Shown here: positions 1 to 9,153 of the stretch, one piece after another
Layout of the letters: each line of letters starts with the position of its first letter
How positions within the stretch are numbered: the first letter of the stretch is position 1
Source: Luteimonas sp. 9C
Lineage (GTDB): Bacteria > Pseudomonadota > Gammaproteobacteria > Xanthomonadales > Xanthomonadaceae
Reading direction: 5' to 3'
DNA: 64,000 nt
NCBI RefSeq assembly: GCF_902506295.1
Contig: NZ_LR733312.1
Span: 248,001-312,000, forward strand
Translations under genes and position numbers: made by a program
The notes under the pieces: model-generated
Told to the model about the DNA's origin: nothing
Database searches by the model: none
Seen by the model: only the letters and a program-made list of their open reading frames with translations

Positions 1-92
1 GGCGCCGCCTGCGCGCGCGGTGGCGCCTGGGCGAACACGGGCTGGAAGGACGAGGCGGCGAGAAAGGCCGCTGCGAGCATCGAGTAGTTCAT
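1..92 (-). CDS. N-terminus of a secreted protein (partial, runs off the left edge)
   Basis: Only the first 30 codons are in the window. The start ATG is the reverse complement of 90-92. The peptide reads as a signal sequence: a short polar start (MNYSM), a hydrophobic core (LAAAFLAASS) and a likely signal peptidase I site after VFA, followed by an Ala/Pro/Gln-rich mature start (QAPPRAQAA). The product is therefore probably exported to the periplasm or beyond. It is transcribed away from the adhesin gene, so the stretch 93-346 is a shared divergent upstream region. The function cannot be read from this fragment. Leftward sequence would be needed to name it. Confidence 0.6.
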   Translation of the reverse strand, partial: MNYSMLAAAFLAASSFQPVFAQAPPRAQAA

Positions 93-346
93 GGCGACGT
101 TATAGCAGCCCTGCACGCGCGGTCCGCGCTGGTCGATTCCGGCGGCGGCTGCCGAATGTGACCGGATCGGTCAGATTTTGCCCCGCCCAAAAGTAGGGCT
201 CTGCCGCCGGTCCAGACAATGAACCGCACCGTTCCGCTGTGATGGAGTTGGCATTAAAGATGCTTAGTGGGTCGTGCATCCACATTTATTGCCAAGTCAG
301 TCACGTTTCCGGCTTGGTCGACACGCGCGATCAGAGGAGAGCATTG
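93..346. promoter_or_regulatory. divergent intergenic region before the adhesin gene
   Basis: This 254-base gap lies between the leftward secreted-protein gene and the rightward adhesin gene and must hold both promoters. It is somewhat richer in A+T around 235-300 than the coding DNA. No convincing paired -35/-10 boxes stand out. A clear ribosome-binding site (GAGGAGAG, about 334-341) precedes the ATG at 347. No small gene is supported here. Confidence 0.4.
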
Positions 347-3300
347 ATGAACAGGATTTTCCGCCGGGTCTGGAATTCGACCCTGATGCAGTGGGTGGTG
401 GCTTCCGAACTGGCCTCGGGACATCGTCCCGCCGGCATGTCGTCCACGCTGTCCCGACTGGTAGGCGGCGCCCGGAACCCTGCGCTGCCGATCTCGGCCC
501 TGTGCATCGCGCTCTTCAGCGCGCCGCTGGCCGCGCAGGAGTTCACCGTGACCGATGGCACCAACGATGCCGCCATCGGTCCTGACGGCACGGTGACCTT
601 CACCGGTGATCCCAACATCCGCGTGACCCAGACCGGCACCGACGACGATGCCGTCATCGAAATCCAGCTGGCACGCGATATCGACGTCGACACGGTCACG
701 GCCGGCGCAACGCGCATCGATACAAACGGCGTCGCCATCGGCACCGACGTCAGGCTCGGCGCCAATGGACTGACCCTGGGCGCCGGTGCACCCAGCATCA
801 CCACGGCCGGAATCCAGGCGGGAAATCGCGTGATCTCGGGCGTCGCGGCAGGCAGCGCCGCCGACCATGCGGTCAATCTCTCGCAGTTGCAGGCCGTGCA
901 GGCGCAGGCCGGTGCAGGCTGGAACGTCGCGGTCGGCGCGACTACCTACAACATCGGGCCCAACGGCCAGGTCACGTTCTCCGGCGATCCCAATCTGGGT
1001 GTCGCGCTGACCGGCAACGATGATGCGGCAGGCGTCGCGCTCACCCTGAATCGCAATCTCAACGTGGACACCGTCACCACGGGCGCAACCGTGACGTCCA
1101 CGGCAGGTGTCGCGGTCGGCGGCGCGGTGCGGCTGGCGTCGACCGGTCTGACCATCACCGGTGGTCCGAGCGTGACCACCGCCGGCATCAACGCGGGCGG
1201 CGCGCGCATCACCAACGTCGCCGACGGTGCAGTGAACGCCGTCAGTTCCGATGCGGTGACCGGCCGGCAGATCTTCGGCCTCTTCATCGAAGAAGGTGCA
1301 GGCGGCGTGCGTTACTTCCGTGCGCGCTCGGCGGAAGCGGATTCCCAGGCGCTCGGCGACGAGTCGGTCGCCATCGGCCCGCGTTCGGTCGCGGGCGGCG
1401 ACAGCAGCCTGGCGTCCGGCGATGGCGCCGTCACCACCGACGGTGCGACGGCTGCGATCGCGATCGGTCAGGGCGCTGTCGTCGGCACGGCGTCTGCCAC
1501 GGCGCCGGACGGCGCGGGTGGCGTCGCGATCGGCCGCGCTGCATCCGCGGCGGGCAACCGCACCATCGCCCTCGGCGACGGCGCAAGCGTGACATCCGAA
1601 TTCGTCGCCGACGCGCTGGCCATCGGCACCGGTGCCAGCGTGTCCGGCGCGCAGAGCAACCAGGCGACCGCGATCGGTTTCCGGGCAACGGCCAATGCAG
1701 GCAACGCGACCGCGCTCGGTGCGCTGGCGGCCGCGAACGGCGGCGGCAGCATCGCCATCGGCCAGGCCACGGCGAACGGCGGCAACGCGTTCGCCGCCGG
1801 CAGCGGCGCGCAGGCCATTTCGCCCAACGGCATCGCACTCGGCACCGGGGCCGGCGTCGGCACCGGCGGTACGGAGGCAGGCGACCGCACATCGCACATC
1901 GCCATCGGTACCGGCGCAGGCACGAACGTGGTCGGCAACCAGACGACGGCGATCGGCTTCCAGGCGGGCACGGGCGTGCTGGGCGACCAGAACATCGCGA
2001 TCGGCAGCCAGGCCGGCACGGCCGTGGAGGGCGATTTCAACATCGCGATCGGCTATCGCGCCAACCAGGGCGCGGGTGCCGTGGACCGCGGCACCGCGAT
2101 CGGCGCGCTCGCGTCGGCATCCAGCGATTCGGCCGCGTTCGGCTACAACGCACGCACCACCGGCGTGAGCGCGGTGGCGATCGGCACCGAGGCTTCAGCC
2201 GCGGGCCAGGGCGTAGCTCTGGGTCGCAGCGCGTTCGCCGAAGGCGGCAGCGCGGCGATCGGCTTCAATTCGCGTGCACTCGCCACTGATGCGGTGGGCA
2301 CGAGCTTCCTCACCGGCAACACCTTCGGCGACGGCACCGTGGTCTCGGTCGGCAGCAGCGCGTCCAATCTGCAGCGCCGCATCGTCAACGTGGCCGACGG
2401 CGCGCAGGGCTTCGACGCGGTGAACGTCAACCAGCTGCGCGCGGCGCAGACCGCGACGGCGAACCTGGTCGGCGGCAACATTACCGTTGGGCCGGACGGC
2501 AACTACACCGGTTATGTCATCGAACTGGCGGACAGCTCGGGCGGCACACAGCGGTACAGCACGGTTGCCGAGGCGATCCGGGCGGTCTCGAGTGGCGCGG
2601 TCAGCGTGGCGCCCGGCAATGCGGTGATCCGCAACGCGGACGGCACCATCACGACGGCCGCCGCGGTCCTCGGCGACCAGGCCGTCAATCTCGGACAGCT
2701 CAACGCCGCGATCGACGCGAATGCCTCGCGCTACGTGAGCATCAACTCGACCGATCCGGCCAATCGCGACAACTCTGGCGCCTCGGGCGTCGACGCGATG
2801 GCGATCGGTCCGCAGGCCGATGCGGATGGTGCGGGCGGCCTGTCGGTCGGCTATCGCGCGCGCTCGGTCGGCGATGCCGCCAGCGCGATCGGCAACAACG
2901 TCGCGGCGCTCGGCGATCGCTCCACCGCGATCGGCAGCGCGAGCCAGGCCTATGACGACGGCACCGTTGCGATCGGCGACCGGGCGGTGGCCAACGGCCT
3001 GAACTCCGTCGTGATCGGCACCAACGCGCAGGCGGACCGCAAGTCGCCGAACGAAACGGTCGACAACGCCGTCGTGATCGGTACCGATGCGGAAGTGACC
3101 GCCGACAACGGCATCGCCGTCGGCAACAGCGCACTCGCCTCCGAGCGCAATGCGATGGCGCAGGGCTTCGATGCCCACGCCGTTGCGGAGAGCGCGGTCG
3201 CCACCGGCACCCGCGCGCGCGCCAGCGCCCTCAATGCGCAGGCCAGCGGCACGGATTCGGCGGCGTCGGGTGTCAATTCGATCGCGTCGGGCACCAACAG

Positions 3301-6300
3301 CCGCGGCTTGGCCGCCAACGGCGTGGCGATCGGTACCGCCGCGGTGTCGGGCTTCGCGCCGCAGCCGGGTGAGGAAGGCCTCAACATCAACACCATCGCG
3401 ATCGGCAATGGCGCGCAGGCGGTGTACCAGGATGCGACTGCGATCGGCCGTGCGTCACGTGCATCGCAGACGGCGTCCACCGCCGTCGGCGATGCCGCCA
3501 GCGCGAGCGAGGAAGCGGCACTGGCCCTCGGCCGCAACGCGAACGCCAGCGGCGTGTCGTCGATCGCCCAGGGCGATGGTGCGGTCGCGAGTGCAGAGGC
3601 TGCGCAGGCACAGGGCCGGGGTGCGAACGCCAGCGGTGTGTCGTCGATCGCCCAGGGCGATGGCGCGATCGCGAGCGCAGAGGCTGCGCAAGCACAGGGC
3701 CGCGGTGCGAACGCCAGCGGCATCTCGTCGATCGCACAGGGCGACCGTGCGCAGGCGTCGGCCACGGGCGCGACTGCGTCGGGTCGTGGCGCGCAGGCCA
3801 CGCAGGCGTCGGCCTCCGCGCTCGGCGACGATGCGCGCGCGACGGGCGTCAATGCGATCGCGGCCGGTCACGCGTCGCGTGCATCGGGCGATTCGTCCGC
3901 TGCCTTCGGCAACGATGCCCAGGCCACGCTGGCGAACACGCTCGCGCTGGGCGCTGCGTCACGGGCGACTGCGCTTGGCGCCACGGCCGTCGGCCAGGAC
4001 GCCCAAGCCACGGCCATCGGCGCACTGGCGCTCGGTCAGGGCAGCCGCGCCAGCAATCCCGGCTCGGTCGCACTGGGTCGCAATGCAGTGACCGCAGCCG
4101 CGGTTCCCACATCCGGTGCGACGATCGACAACGTCACCTATAGCTACGCCGGTACGACGCCGGTGGCCACGGTCAGCGTGGGCACAGGAACCGACAAGCG
4201 GACGATCACCAACGTCGCCGCGGGCCGGGTGTCGGGTACGAGTACCGACGCGATCAATGGCAGCCAGCTGTTCGCGACCAACCAGGCCGTCGGTGCACTG
4301 GGCACCAACCTCGACTCGCTGGGCAGCAGCACTGCGGCCGCGCTGGGGGGCACCTCCGCCTACAGCCCGACGACGCATCTGGTCACCGCTGGACTGGCGG
4401 TCGACGGCACGTCGTACACCAACGTGCAGGACGCGCTGACCCGCGTGAACACCACGGCGAACGCGGGGTGGAACGTCGGGGTGAACGGCTCGACCACGCG
4501 AGCGAATGTCGCGCCGCGTGGCAACGTCGATTTCAGCAATACCGACAACAACATCCAGATTGCGCGGACCGGCACCAATCTGGTGTTCAACCTCGCCGAC
4601 GAGATCCAGGTCGACCGGCTCACCGCAGGCGACACGGTCATCGATACGACCGGCGTGGCGGTGGGGAACACGGTGAAGCTGGGTGACACCGGCCTGGTGA
4701 TCGCGGGCGGCCCCAGCATCACGGCCGGCGGTATCGATGCGGGCGGGCAGAAGATCACCAACGTCGCGGCCGGGACCGATCCGACAGACGCCGTCAACTT
4801 CAGCCAGCTGTCCAACTCCATCAACGCCAGCACGACGCGCTACTTCAGCGTCAACGACAACGGGGTGGCGGGCGGCAATTTCGGAAACGACGGTGCGACC
4901 GGTCTCAATGCCGTCGCCATCGGTGTCGACAGCACGGCGGCCGGTGAAGGCGGCTACGCCGCCGGTACAGCCGCGGAGGCGGGCGGACAGAGCGCCGTCG
5001 CCGTTGGCAACGGCGCGCGTGCGCTGGAAGCCAGCGCGATCGCAGTGGGTCGGGACGCCATCGCCAATGCGGCCTTCAGCATCGCCCAGGGCCAGCGCGC
5101 GACGGCCTCGGGCACCGGTGCGATCGCCATGGGCGTCAACGCGACCGCGAACGGGGTCCACAGCCTCGCACTCGGCTCCAATACCCAGGCGCTGCACAAC
5201 AACAGCGTCGCGCTGGGTGCCGGCTCGGTGACGGCGGTCGCGGTGGGTACGACCGGCGTCACCCTCAACGGTACCGACTATCTGTTCGCGGGCGTGACGC
5301 CGACCAGCACGATCAGCGTCGGCAGCGTCGGCGTCGAGCGCACGGTCACCAATGTCGCTGCGGGCCGCATCAGCGCGAGCAGCACGGATGCGATCAACGG
5401 CTCGCAGCTGCATGCCACCAACACCGCGCTTGATGAAGTGGCCGAGGTCGCGAACGCAGGCTGGAACGTGACTGCCGAGGGCGCCAACGGCAGCAATGTC
5501 GGCGTCAACAGCCCGACCGGCAATACGGTCGATTTCAACAACGCCGACGGCAACATCGTGGTGTCGAAGACCGGCACCCGCAACGACGTCACCTTCGATC
5601 TGGCGGACGACATCGAGGTGGACAGCCTGACGGCCGGCAACACGGTGGTCGATACGAGGGGCCTGGCGACCAACGACGGTGCCGGCAACAGCACGGTGGT
5701 GGGCGCGGGCACGATCGCAGTGACCGATGCGAACGGCACGACCTCGATCAACGGCAACACGGTGTCGGTGGGCGGCGCGAATCCGCTCGTCATTAGCGGC
5801 GATGCCGGCACGATCGGGGGCCTGACGAACCAGACCATCGACGCGCCCGGCTTCGCCGACGGCAGCGGCCGCGCGGCGACCGAAGAGCAGCTCGATCTGG
5901 TGAACCAGACCGCCAACGCCGGCTGGAACGTCACCGATGCGGCGGGCAACACGGCCAATATCGGTCCGAACGGACAGGTGACCTTCACCGGTGATGCGAA
6001 TCTGGGTGTCGCGCAGACGGGTGTGGACGACGCGGGTGTCGTCGCGATCACGCTCAACCGGAGCCTCGATCTCGACAGCGTGACGACCGGCGACGCGGTG
6101 CTCGATAGCAACGGACTCGCGGTCGACGACGGTGCCGGCAACAGCACGGTGGTGGGCGCGGGCACGATCGCGGTGACCGACGCCGGTGGCACGACCTCGA
6201 TCACCGGCAACACGGTGTCGGTGGGCGGCGCGAATCCGCTCGTCATCAGCGGCGATGCCGGCACGATCGGCGGTCTGACGAACCGGACCATCGATGCGCC

Positions 6301-8158
6301 CGGCTTCGCCGACGGCAGCGGCCGCGCGGCGACCGAAGAGCAGCTCCAGTTGGTGAACCAGACGGCGAACGCCGGCTGGAACGTCACCGCGCAAGGGCAG
6401 AACGGCAGCAACGTGGCCGTCAACAGCACGACCGGCAACAACGTCGACCTCAACAACACCGACGGCAATATCGTCGTCACGAAGTCGACGACCAGCAACG
6501 ACGTCACTTTCGATCTGGCCGACGATCTGGCGGTCGAAAGCCTGACCGCGGGCGACACCGTCATCGACACCACGGGCGTGGCGATCGGCACCGACGTGAA
6601 GCTGGGCGACACCGGCCTGACGATCGTCGGCGGTCCGAGCGTGACGCTCGCCGGCATCGATGCGGGCGGCTCGGTCATCACCAACGTCGCGGCCGGCAGC
6701 GCGCCGACCGATGCCGTCAACGTGAGCCAGCTCACCGACACCGTCGAGACCAACCGCACCAAGTACTACAGCGTGAACTCCTCCGGCGGCGGCAACTTCG
6801 ACAATGACGGCGCCACCGGCGACGACGCGATCGCCGCCGGCAAGGACGCGACCGCGGACGGCGACGAGGCCGTTGCGCTGGGTCTCGCCAGTGCCGCGGT
6901 CGGTGATGGCGGCATCGCGATCGGCGCGCGTGCGCAGGCGCTGTCGCTCAACAGCCTGGCGATCGGTGCGGGCGCGGTGAGCAGCCACGCCAACAGCATC
7001 GCGCTGGGCGCGGGTTCGGCGACCACCGTGGGTGCGCAGACGGGTTACCAGGGCGCGTTCGTCGGCAACAGCGATTCCACCGGCGAGCTCAACGTCGGCG
7101 GCCGTCAGGTGACGGGCGTCGCGGCGGGCTCGGCGGCGACCGATGCGGTCAACGTCAGCCAGCTGCAGGGCGGCGTGGATTACGCGATCAACGAGGCGAA
7201 CAGCTACACCGACGGCCAGATCGCCGGGGTCAACAACCGGATCGACGTGATCGACGGCCGCGTGACGGCGATCGAAGGCGACATCATCGACATCCAAGGG
7301 GACATCACCGACATCCAGGGCGACATCGTCGACATCCGCGGCGACATCACCGATCTCGACGATCGCGTGACCAGCGTGGAAGGCGTGGTCGTGGAAGTGG
7401 GCGGTCGTCTCGACAACCTGGAAACCGGCGCGAGCGGTCCGTTCCAGATCAGCCAGGGCGAGGCCTACGTCGCGCCGGCGCCGACCGGGCAGAACGCGAC
7501 GGCCGGCGGCAACGGTGCGGTGGCCAGCGGCAACAACAGCGTGGCGCTGGGCAACCAGAGCCAGGCGACGGGCGCCGGCAGCACGGCGGTCGGCCAGGGC
7601 GCGAAGGCGACGGCCACCAACAGCACCGCGCTGGGCCAGGGCGCGACGGCGAGCCACGGCAACAGCGTGGCGCTGGGTGCGGGTTCGGCGACCACCGTGG
7701 GCGCGCAGAGCAACTACAACGCCGCCTACGTCGGCAACAGCACCTCGACGGGTGAAGTCAACGTCGGCGGCCGCACGATCACGGGCCTCGCGCCCGGCAT
7801 CGCAGGCACCGATGCGGTCAACGTCAACCAGCTCAACGGCGGCGTCAACCAGGCGATCAATGTGGCCAACCAGTACACGGACGGCCGCATCTCCCAGATC
7901 CAGGACGACATGTGGACCATCGAACGCGGCTATCGCGGCGCAACCTCGTCGGCGATGGCGATGGCGGGTCTGCCGCAGGCCTATCTGCCGGGCAAGAGCA
8001 TGCTGGCGGTCGGCGTGGGCGGCTACCAGAGCGAGTACGGCATGGCCGTCGGACTGTCGGGCATCACCGAGAACGGGCGCTACGTCTACCGGGCACAGGC
8101 CAGCGGCAACACCGCGCGGGACTGGGGCTTCTCGGTGGGTGCGGGCATCCAGTGGTGA
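347..8158 (+). CDS. YadA/Hia-type trimeric autotransporter adhesin, 2603 aa
   Basis: Giant surface adhesin of the type Vc (trimeric autotransporter) family. I place the start at 347, not the in-frame ATG at 239, because residues 1-25 (MNRIFRRVWNSTLMQWVVAS...) match the extended signal peptide region of these proteins and a GAGGAGAG site lies just upstream. Signal cleavage is likely near residue 63 (APLAAQ). The passenger has long runs of 14-residue YadA-head repeats (AIG, ALG, AAG steps). It also has several Trp-ring starts (AGWNV near nt 920, 4460, 5455, 5920 and 6370) and neck motifs (DAVNVSQL or DAINGSQL near 870, 2410, 4250, 4790, 5390, 6710, 7140 and 7810). A seven-residue-period coiled coil (IxDIQGD units) spans about residues 2300-2350. 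The C-terminal anchor of about 70 residues includes MAMAGLPQAYLPGKSM and ends GAGIQW. Expected role: attachment or biofilm on the cell surface. The ligand is unknown. Confidence 0.95.
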   Translation: MNRIFRRVWNSTLMQWVVASELASGHRPAGMSSTLSRLVGGARNPALPISALCIALFSAPLAAQEFTVTDGTNDAAIGPDGTVTFTGDPNIRVTQTGTDDDAVIEIQLARDIDVDTVTAGATRIDTNGVAIGTDVRLGANGLTLGAGAPSITTAGIQAGNRVISGVAAGSAADHAVNLSQLQAVQAQAGAGWNVAVGATTYNIGPNGQVTFSGDPNLGVALTGNDDAAGVALTLNRNLNVDTVTTGATVTSTAGVAVGGAVRLASTGLTITGGPSVTTAGINAGGARITNVADGAVNAVSSDAVTGRQIFGLFIEEGAGGVRYFRARSAEADSQALGDESVAIGPRSVAGGDSSLASGDGAVTTDGATAAIAIGQGAVVGTASATAPDGAGGVAIGRAASAAGNRTIALGDGASVTSEFVADALAIGTGASVSGAQSNQATAIGFRATANAGNATALGALAAANGGGSIAIGQATANGGNAFAAGSGAQAISPNGIALGTGAGVGTGGTEAGDRTSHIAIGTGAGTNVVGNQTTAIGFQAGTGVLGDQNIAIGSQAGTAVEGDFNIAIGYRANQGAGAVDRGTAIGALASASSDSAAFGYNARTTGVSAVAIGTEASAAGQGVALGRSAFAEGGSAAIGFNSRALATDAVGTSFLTGNTFGDGTVVSVGSSASNLQRRIVNVADGAQGFDAVNVNQLRAAQTATANLVGGNITVGPDGNYTGYVIELADSSGGTQRYSTVAEAIRAVSSGAVSVAPGNAVIRNADGTITTAAAVLGDQAVNLGQLNAAIDANASRYVSINSTDPANRDNSGASGVDAMAIGPQADADGAGGLSVGYRARSVGDAASAIGNNVAALGDRSTAIGSASQAYDDGTVAIGDRAVANGLNSVVIGTNAQADRKSPNETVDNAVVIGTDAEVTADNGIAVGNSALASERNAMAQGFDAHAVAESAVATGTRARASALNAQASGTDSAASGVNSIASGTNSRGLAANGVAIGTAAVSGFAPQPGEEGLNINTIAIGNGAQAVYQDATAIGRASRASQTASTAVGDAASASEEAALALGRNANASGVSSIAQGDGAVASAEAAQAQGRGANASGVSSIAQGDGAIASAEAAQAQGRGANASGISSIAQGDRAQASATGATASGRGAQATQASASALGDDARATGVNAIAAGHASRASGDSSAAFGNDAQATLANTLALGAASRATALGATAVGQDAQATAIGALALGQGSRASNPGSVALGRNAVTAAAVPTSGATIDNVTYSYAGTTPVATVSVGTGTDKRTITNVAAGRVSGTSTDAINGSQLFATNQAVGALGTNLDSLGSSTAAALGGTSAYSPTTHLVTAGLAVDGTSYTNVQDALTRVNTTANAGWNVGVNGSTTRANVAPRGNVDFSNTDNNIQIARTGTNLVFNLADEIQVDRLTAGDTVIDTTGVAVGNTVKLGDTGLVIAGGPSITAGGIDAGGQKITNVAAGTDPTDAVNFSQLSNSINASTTRYFSVNDNGVAGGNFGNDGATGLNAVAIGVDSTAAGEGGYAAGTAAEAGGQSAVAVGNGARALEASAIAVGRDAIANAAFSIAQGQRATASGTGAIAMGVNATANGVHSLALGSNTQALHNNSVALGAGSVTAVAVGTTGVTLNGTDYLFAGVTPTSTISVGSVGVERTVTNVAAGRISASSTDAINGSQLHATNTALDEVAEVANAGWNVTAEGANGSNVGVNSPTGNTVDFNNADGNIVVSKTGTRNDVTFDLADDIEVDSLTAGNTVVDTRGLATNDGAGNSTVVGAGTIAVTDANGTTSINGNTVSVGGANPLVISGDAGTIGGLTNQTIDAPGFADGSGRAATEEQLDLVNQTANAGWNVTDAAGNTANIGPNGQVTFTGDANLGVAQTGVDDAGVVAITLNRSLDLDSVTTGDAVLDSNGLAVDDGAGNSTVVGAGTIAVTDAGGTTSITGNTVSVGGANPLVISGDAGTIGGLTNRTIDAPGFADGSGRAATEEQLQLVNQTANAGWNVTAQGQNGSNVAVNSTTGNNVDLNNTDGNIVVTKSTTSNDVTFDLADDLAVESLTAGDTVIDTTGVAIGTDVKLGDTGLTIVGGPSVTLAGIDAGGSVITNVAAGSAPTDAVNVSQLTDTVETNRTKYYSVNSSGGGNFDNDGATGDDAIAAGKDATADGDEAVALGLASAAVGDGGIAIGARAQALSLNSLAIGAGAVSSHANSIALGAGSATTVGAQTGYQGAFVGNSDSTGELNVGGRQVTGVAAGSAATDAVNVSQLQGGVDYAINEANSYTDGQIAGVNNRIDVIDGRVTAIEGDIIDIQGDITDIQGDIVDIRGDITDLDDRVTSVEGVVVEVGGRLDNLETGASGPFQISQGEAYVAPAPTGQNATAGGNGAVASGNNSVALGNQSQATGAGSTAVGQGAKATATNSTALGQGATASHGNSVALGAGSATTVGAQSNYNAAYVGNSTSTGEVNVGGRTITGLAPGIAGTDAVNVNQLNGGVNQAINVANQYTDGRISQIQDDMWTIERGYRGATSSAMAMAGLPQAYLPGKSMLAVGVGGYQSEYGMAVGLSGITENGRYVYRAQASGNTARDWGFSVGAGIQW
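3541..3760 (+). repeat. 28-codon tandem repeat inside the adhesin head
   Basis: Nearly identical 84-base units begin at about 3541, 3625 and 3709 (the third is partial). Each encodes two 14-residue head steps of the form NASGVSSIAQGDGA and (V/I)ASAEAAQAQGRGA. Copies differ at a few third positions. Such repeats can change head length by recombination or slippage. Confidence 0.8.
5675..6388 (+). repeat. direct repeat of about 260 bases at 453-base spacing in the adhesin stalk
   Basis: The segment 5675-5935 is repeated at 6128-6388. Both encode DGAGNSTVVGAGTIAVTDA followed by a GNTVSVGGANPLVISGDAG block, a PGFADGSGRAATEEQL neck-like end and a NAGWNVT Trp-ring start. Only a few codons differ. 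The repeat distance is 151 codons, so unequal crossing-over would add or remove whole modules in frame. Confidence 0.8.
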
Positions 8159-8163
8159 CCGTC

Positions 8164-8186
8164 GGGCCCGGCCGTGCGCCGGGCCC
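8164..8186 (+). terminator. GC-rich hairpin after the adhesin gene
   Basis: A perfect 9-base inverted repeat (GGGCCCGGC / GCCGGGCCC) with a 5-base loop sits six bases after the adhesin stop. There is no T-run, so it may be a weak or Rho-assisted terminator, or an RNA-stabilising structure between the adhesin and lipoprotein genes. Confidence 0.4.
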
Positions 8187-8259
8187 GTGTTCGATCGACG
8201 CGATCAGGGATTCGACACCGCCCGTGCCACCCGCACGGGCCTCTCAAGAGGTTCAGGAC

Positions 8260-9099
8260 ATGCGCTACTCCATCGATTGTTCCAAAGCCGTGCGCGGCGC
8301 GCTGCTCGCCATTGCCGTCGCCGGCGCGCTGAGCGCGTGCGGCACGCGCCACGTCAGCCGTGACATCTCGCCCGAGGGCGTCGCCGGCGAGGTCGTGTTT
8401 CCCGACGCATCGGGTGCCGTGCTCGCCGAAGGCACGTTCCCCAACGTCGCCGACCTGCGCAACATCGGTCCGGGCGTCACCAAGGACCAGCTCTACAAGG
8501 CGCTGGGCCGGCCGCATTTCCGCGAAGGCCTCGTCGGCGTGCGCGAGTGGGATTACCTCTTCCATTTCCGCACGCCCGAGGGCGTGGTCACCTGCCAGTA
8601 CAAGGTGATCTTCGACCGCGCGCATCTCGGACAGACTTTCCACTGGAGTCCGGCGTCGTGCGCGGACCGGCTGGCCGACGAGGCCGACGCGCGCAGCGCC
8701 GAGGCCGGCGTGCGCCGGGTGAACCTGTCGGCCGACGCACTGTTCGCGTTCGCGCGGCACGAGGCCCGCGACATCCAGCCGCGTGGCAGCGAGCTGCTCA
8801 CCCAGCTGGCATCGGAGATCCGCGAGGCGGGTCCGTCGGTCGTGACCGTGATCGGACACACCGACCGCATCGGCAGCGCCGATGCGAACCAGCTGCTGTC
8901 GCAGCGTCGCGCCGACACGGTCCGGGCGCTGCTGGTGTCGAACGGCGTGCCGGCCGACGCGATCGTCGCCGTCGGCAAGGGCGAGGCCGAACCGGTCACG
9001 ACCGGTTGCGCGGATACGCTCGCACGGTCGGCGCTGGTCGAATGCCTTGCGCCGGATCGTCGCGTCGACGTGGAAGTGCGCGGCGTCGCTGCGCGCTGA
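8260..9099 (+). CDS. OmpA-family lipoprotein with BamE(SmpA/OmlA)-like middle domain, 279 aa
   Basis: The start at 8260 gives a lipoprotein signal with lipobox LSAC, so Cys27 becomes the lipidated N-terminus. Residues about 60-125 (GVTKDQLYKALGRP ... EWDYLFHFR ... CQYKVIFD) resemble the SmpA/OmlA fold of BamE. The C-terminal 120 residues are an OmpA-like peptidoglycan-binding domain, with VIGHTDRIGSADANQLLSQR carrying the Asp and Arg positions used to bind diaminopimelate. The gene starts 101 bases after the adhesin stop on the same strand. The pairing suggests a helper that ties the adhesin or its assembly site to the cell wall; this is inference from context. The likely location is the inner leaflet of the outer membrane. 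Confidence 0.85.
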   Translation: MRYSIDCSKAVRGALLAIAVAGALSACGTRHVSRDISPEGVAGEVVFPDASGAVLAEGTFPNVADLRNIGPGVTKDQLYKALGRPHFREGLVGVREWDYLFHFRTPEGVVTCQYKVIFDRAHLGQTFHWSPASCADRLADEADARSAEAGVRRVNLSADALFAFARHEARDIQPRGSELLTQLASEIREAGPSVVTVIGHTDRIGSADANQLLSQRRADTVRALLVSNGVPADAIVAVGKGEAEPVTTGCADTLARSALVECLAPDRRVDVEVRGVAAR

Positions 9100-9153
9100 G
9101 GGTCCTCGGGTGCCCGGCCGGGCTGACGTCCGGTCGGGTAGCGAGACAGGCGG

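Noticed and set aside
3541-3760. Evenly spaced repeats that could suggest a CRISPR array
   Set aside because: The spacing is 84 bases with no variable spacers. The units are in frame and encode YadA head repeats.
254-7657. Several long minus-strand open frames under the adhesin gene, one over 1200 codons
   Set aside because: They are shadows of repetitive G+C-rich codons. They have no family-like composition, no ribosome-binding sites and are full of Arg/Ala/Asp repeats, while the plus strand has a complete adhesin architecture.
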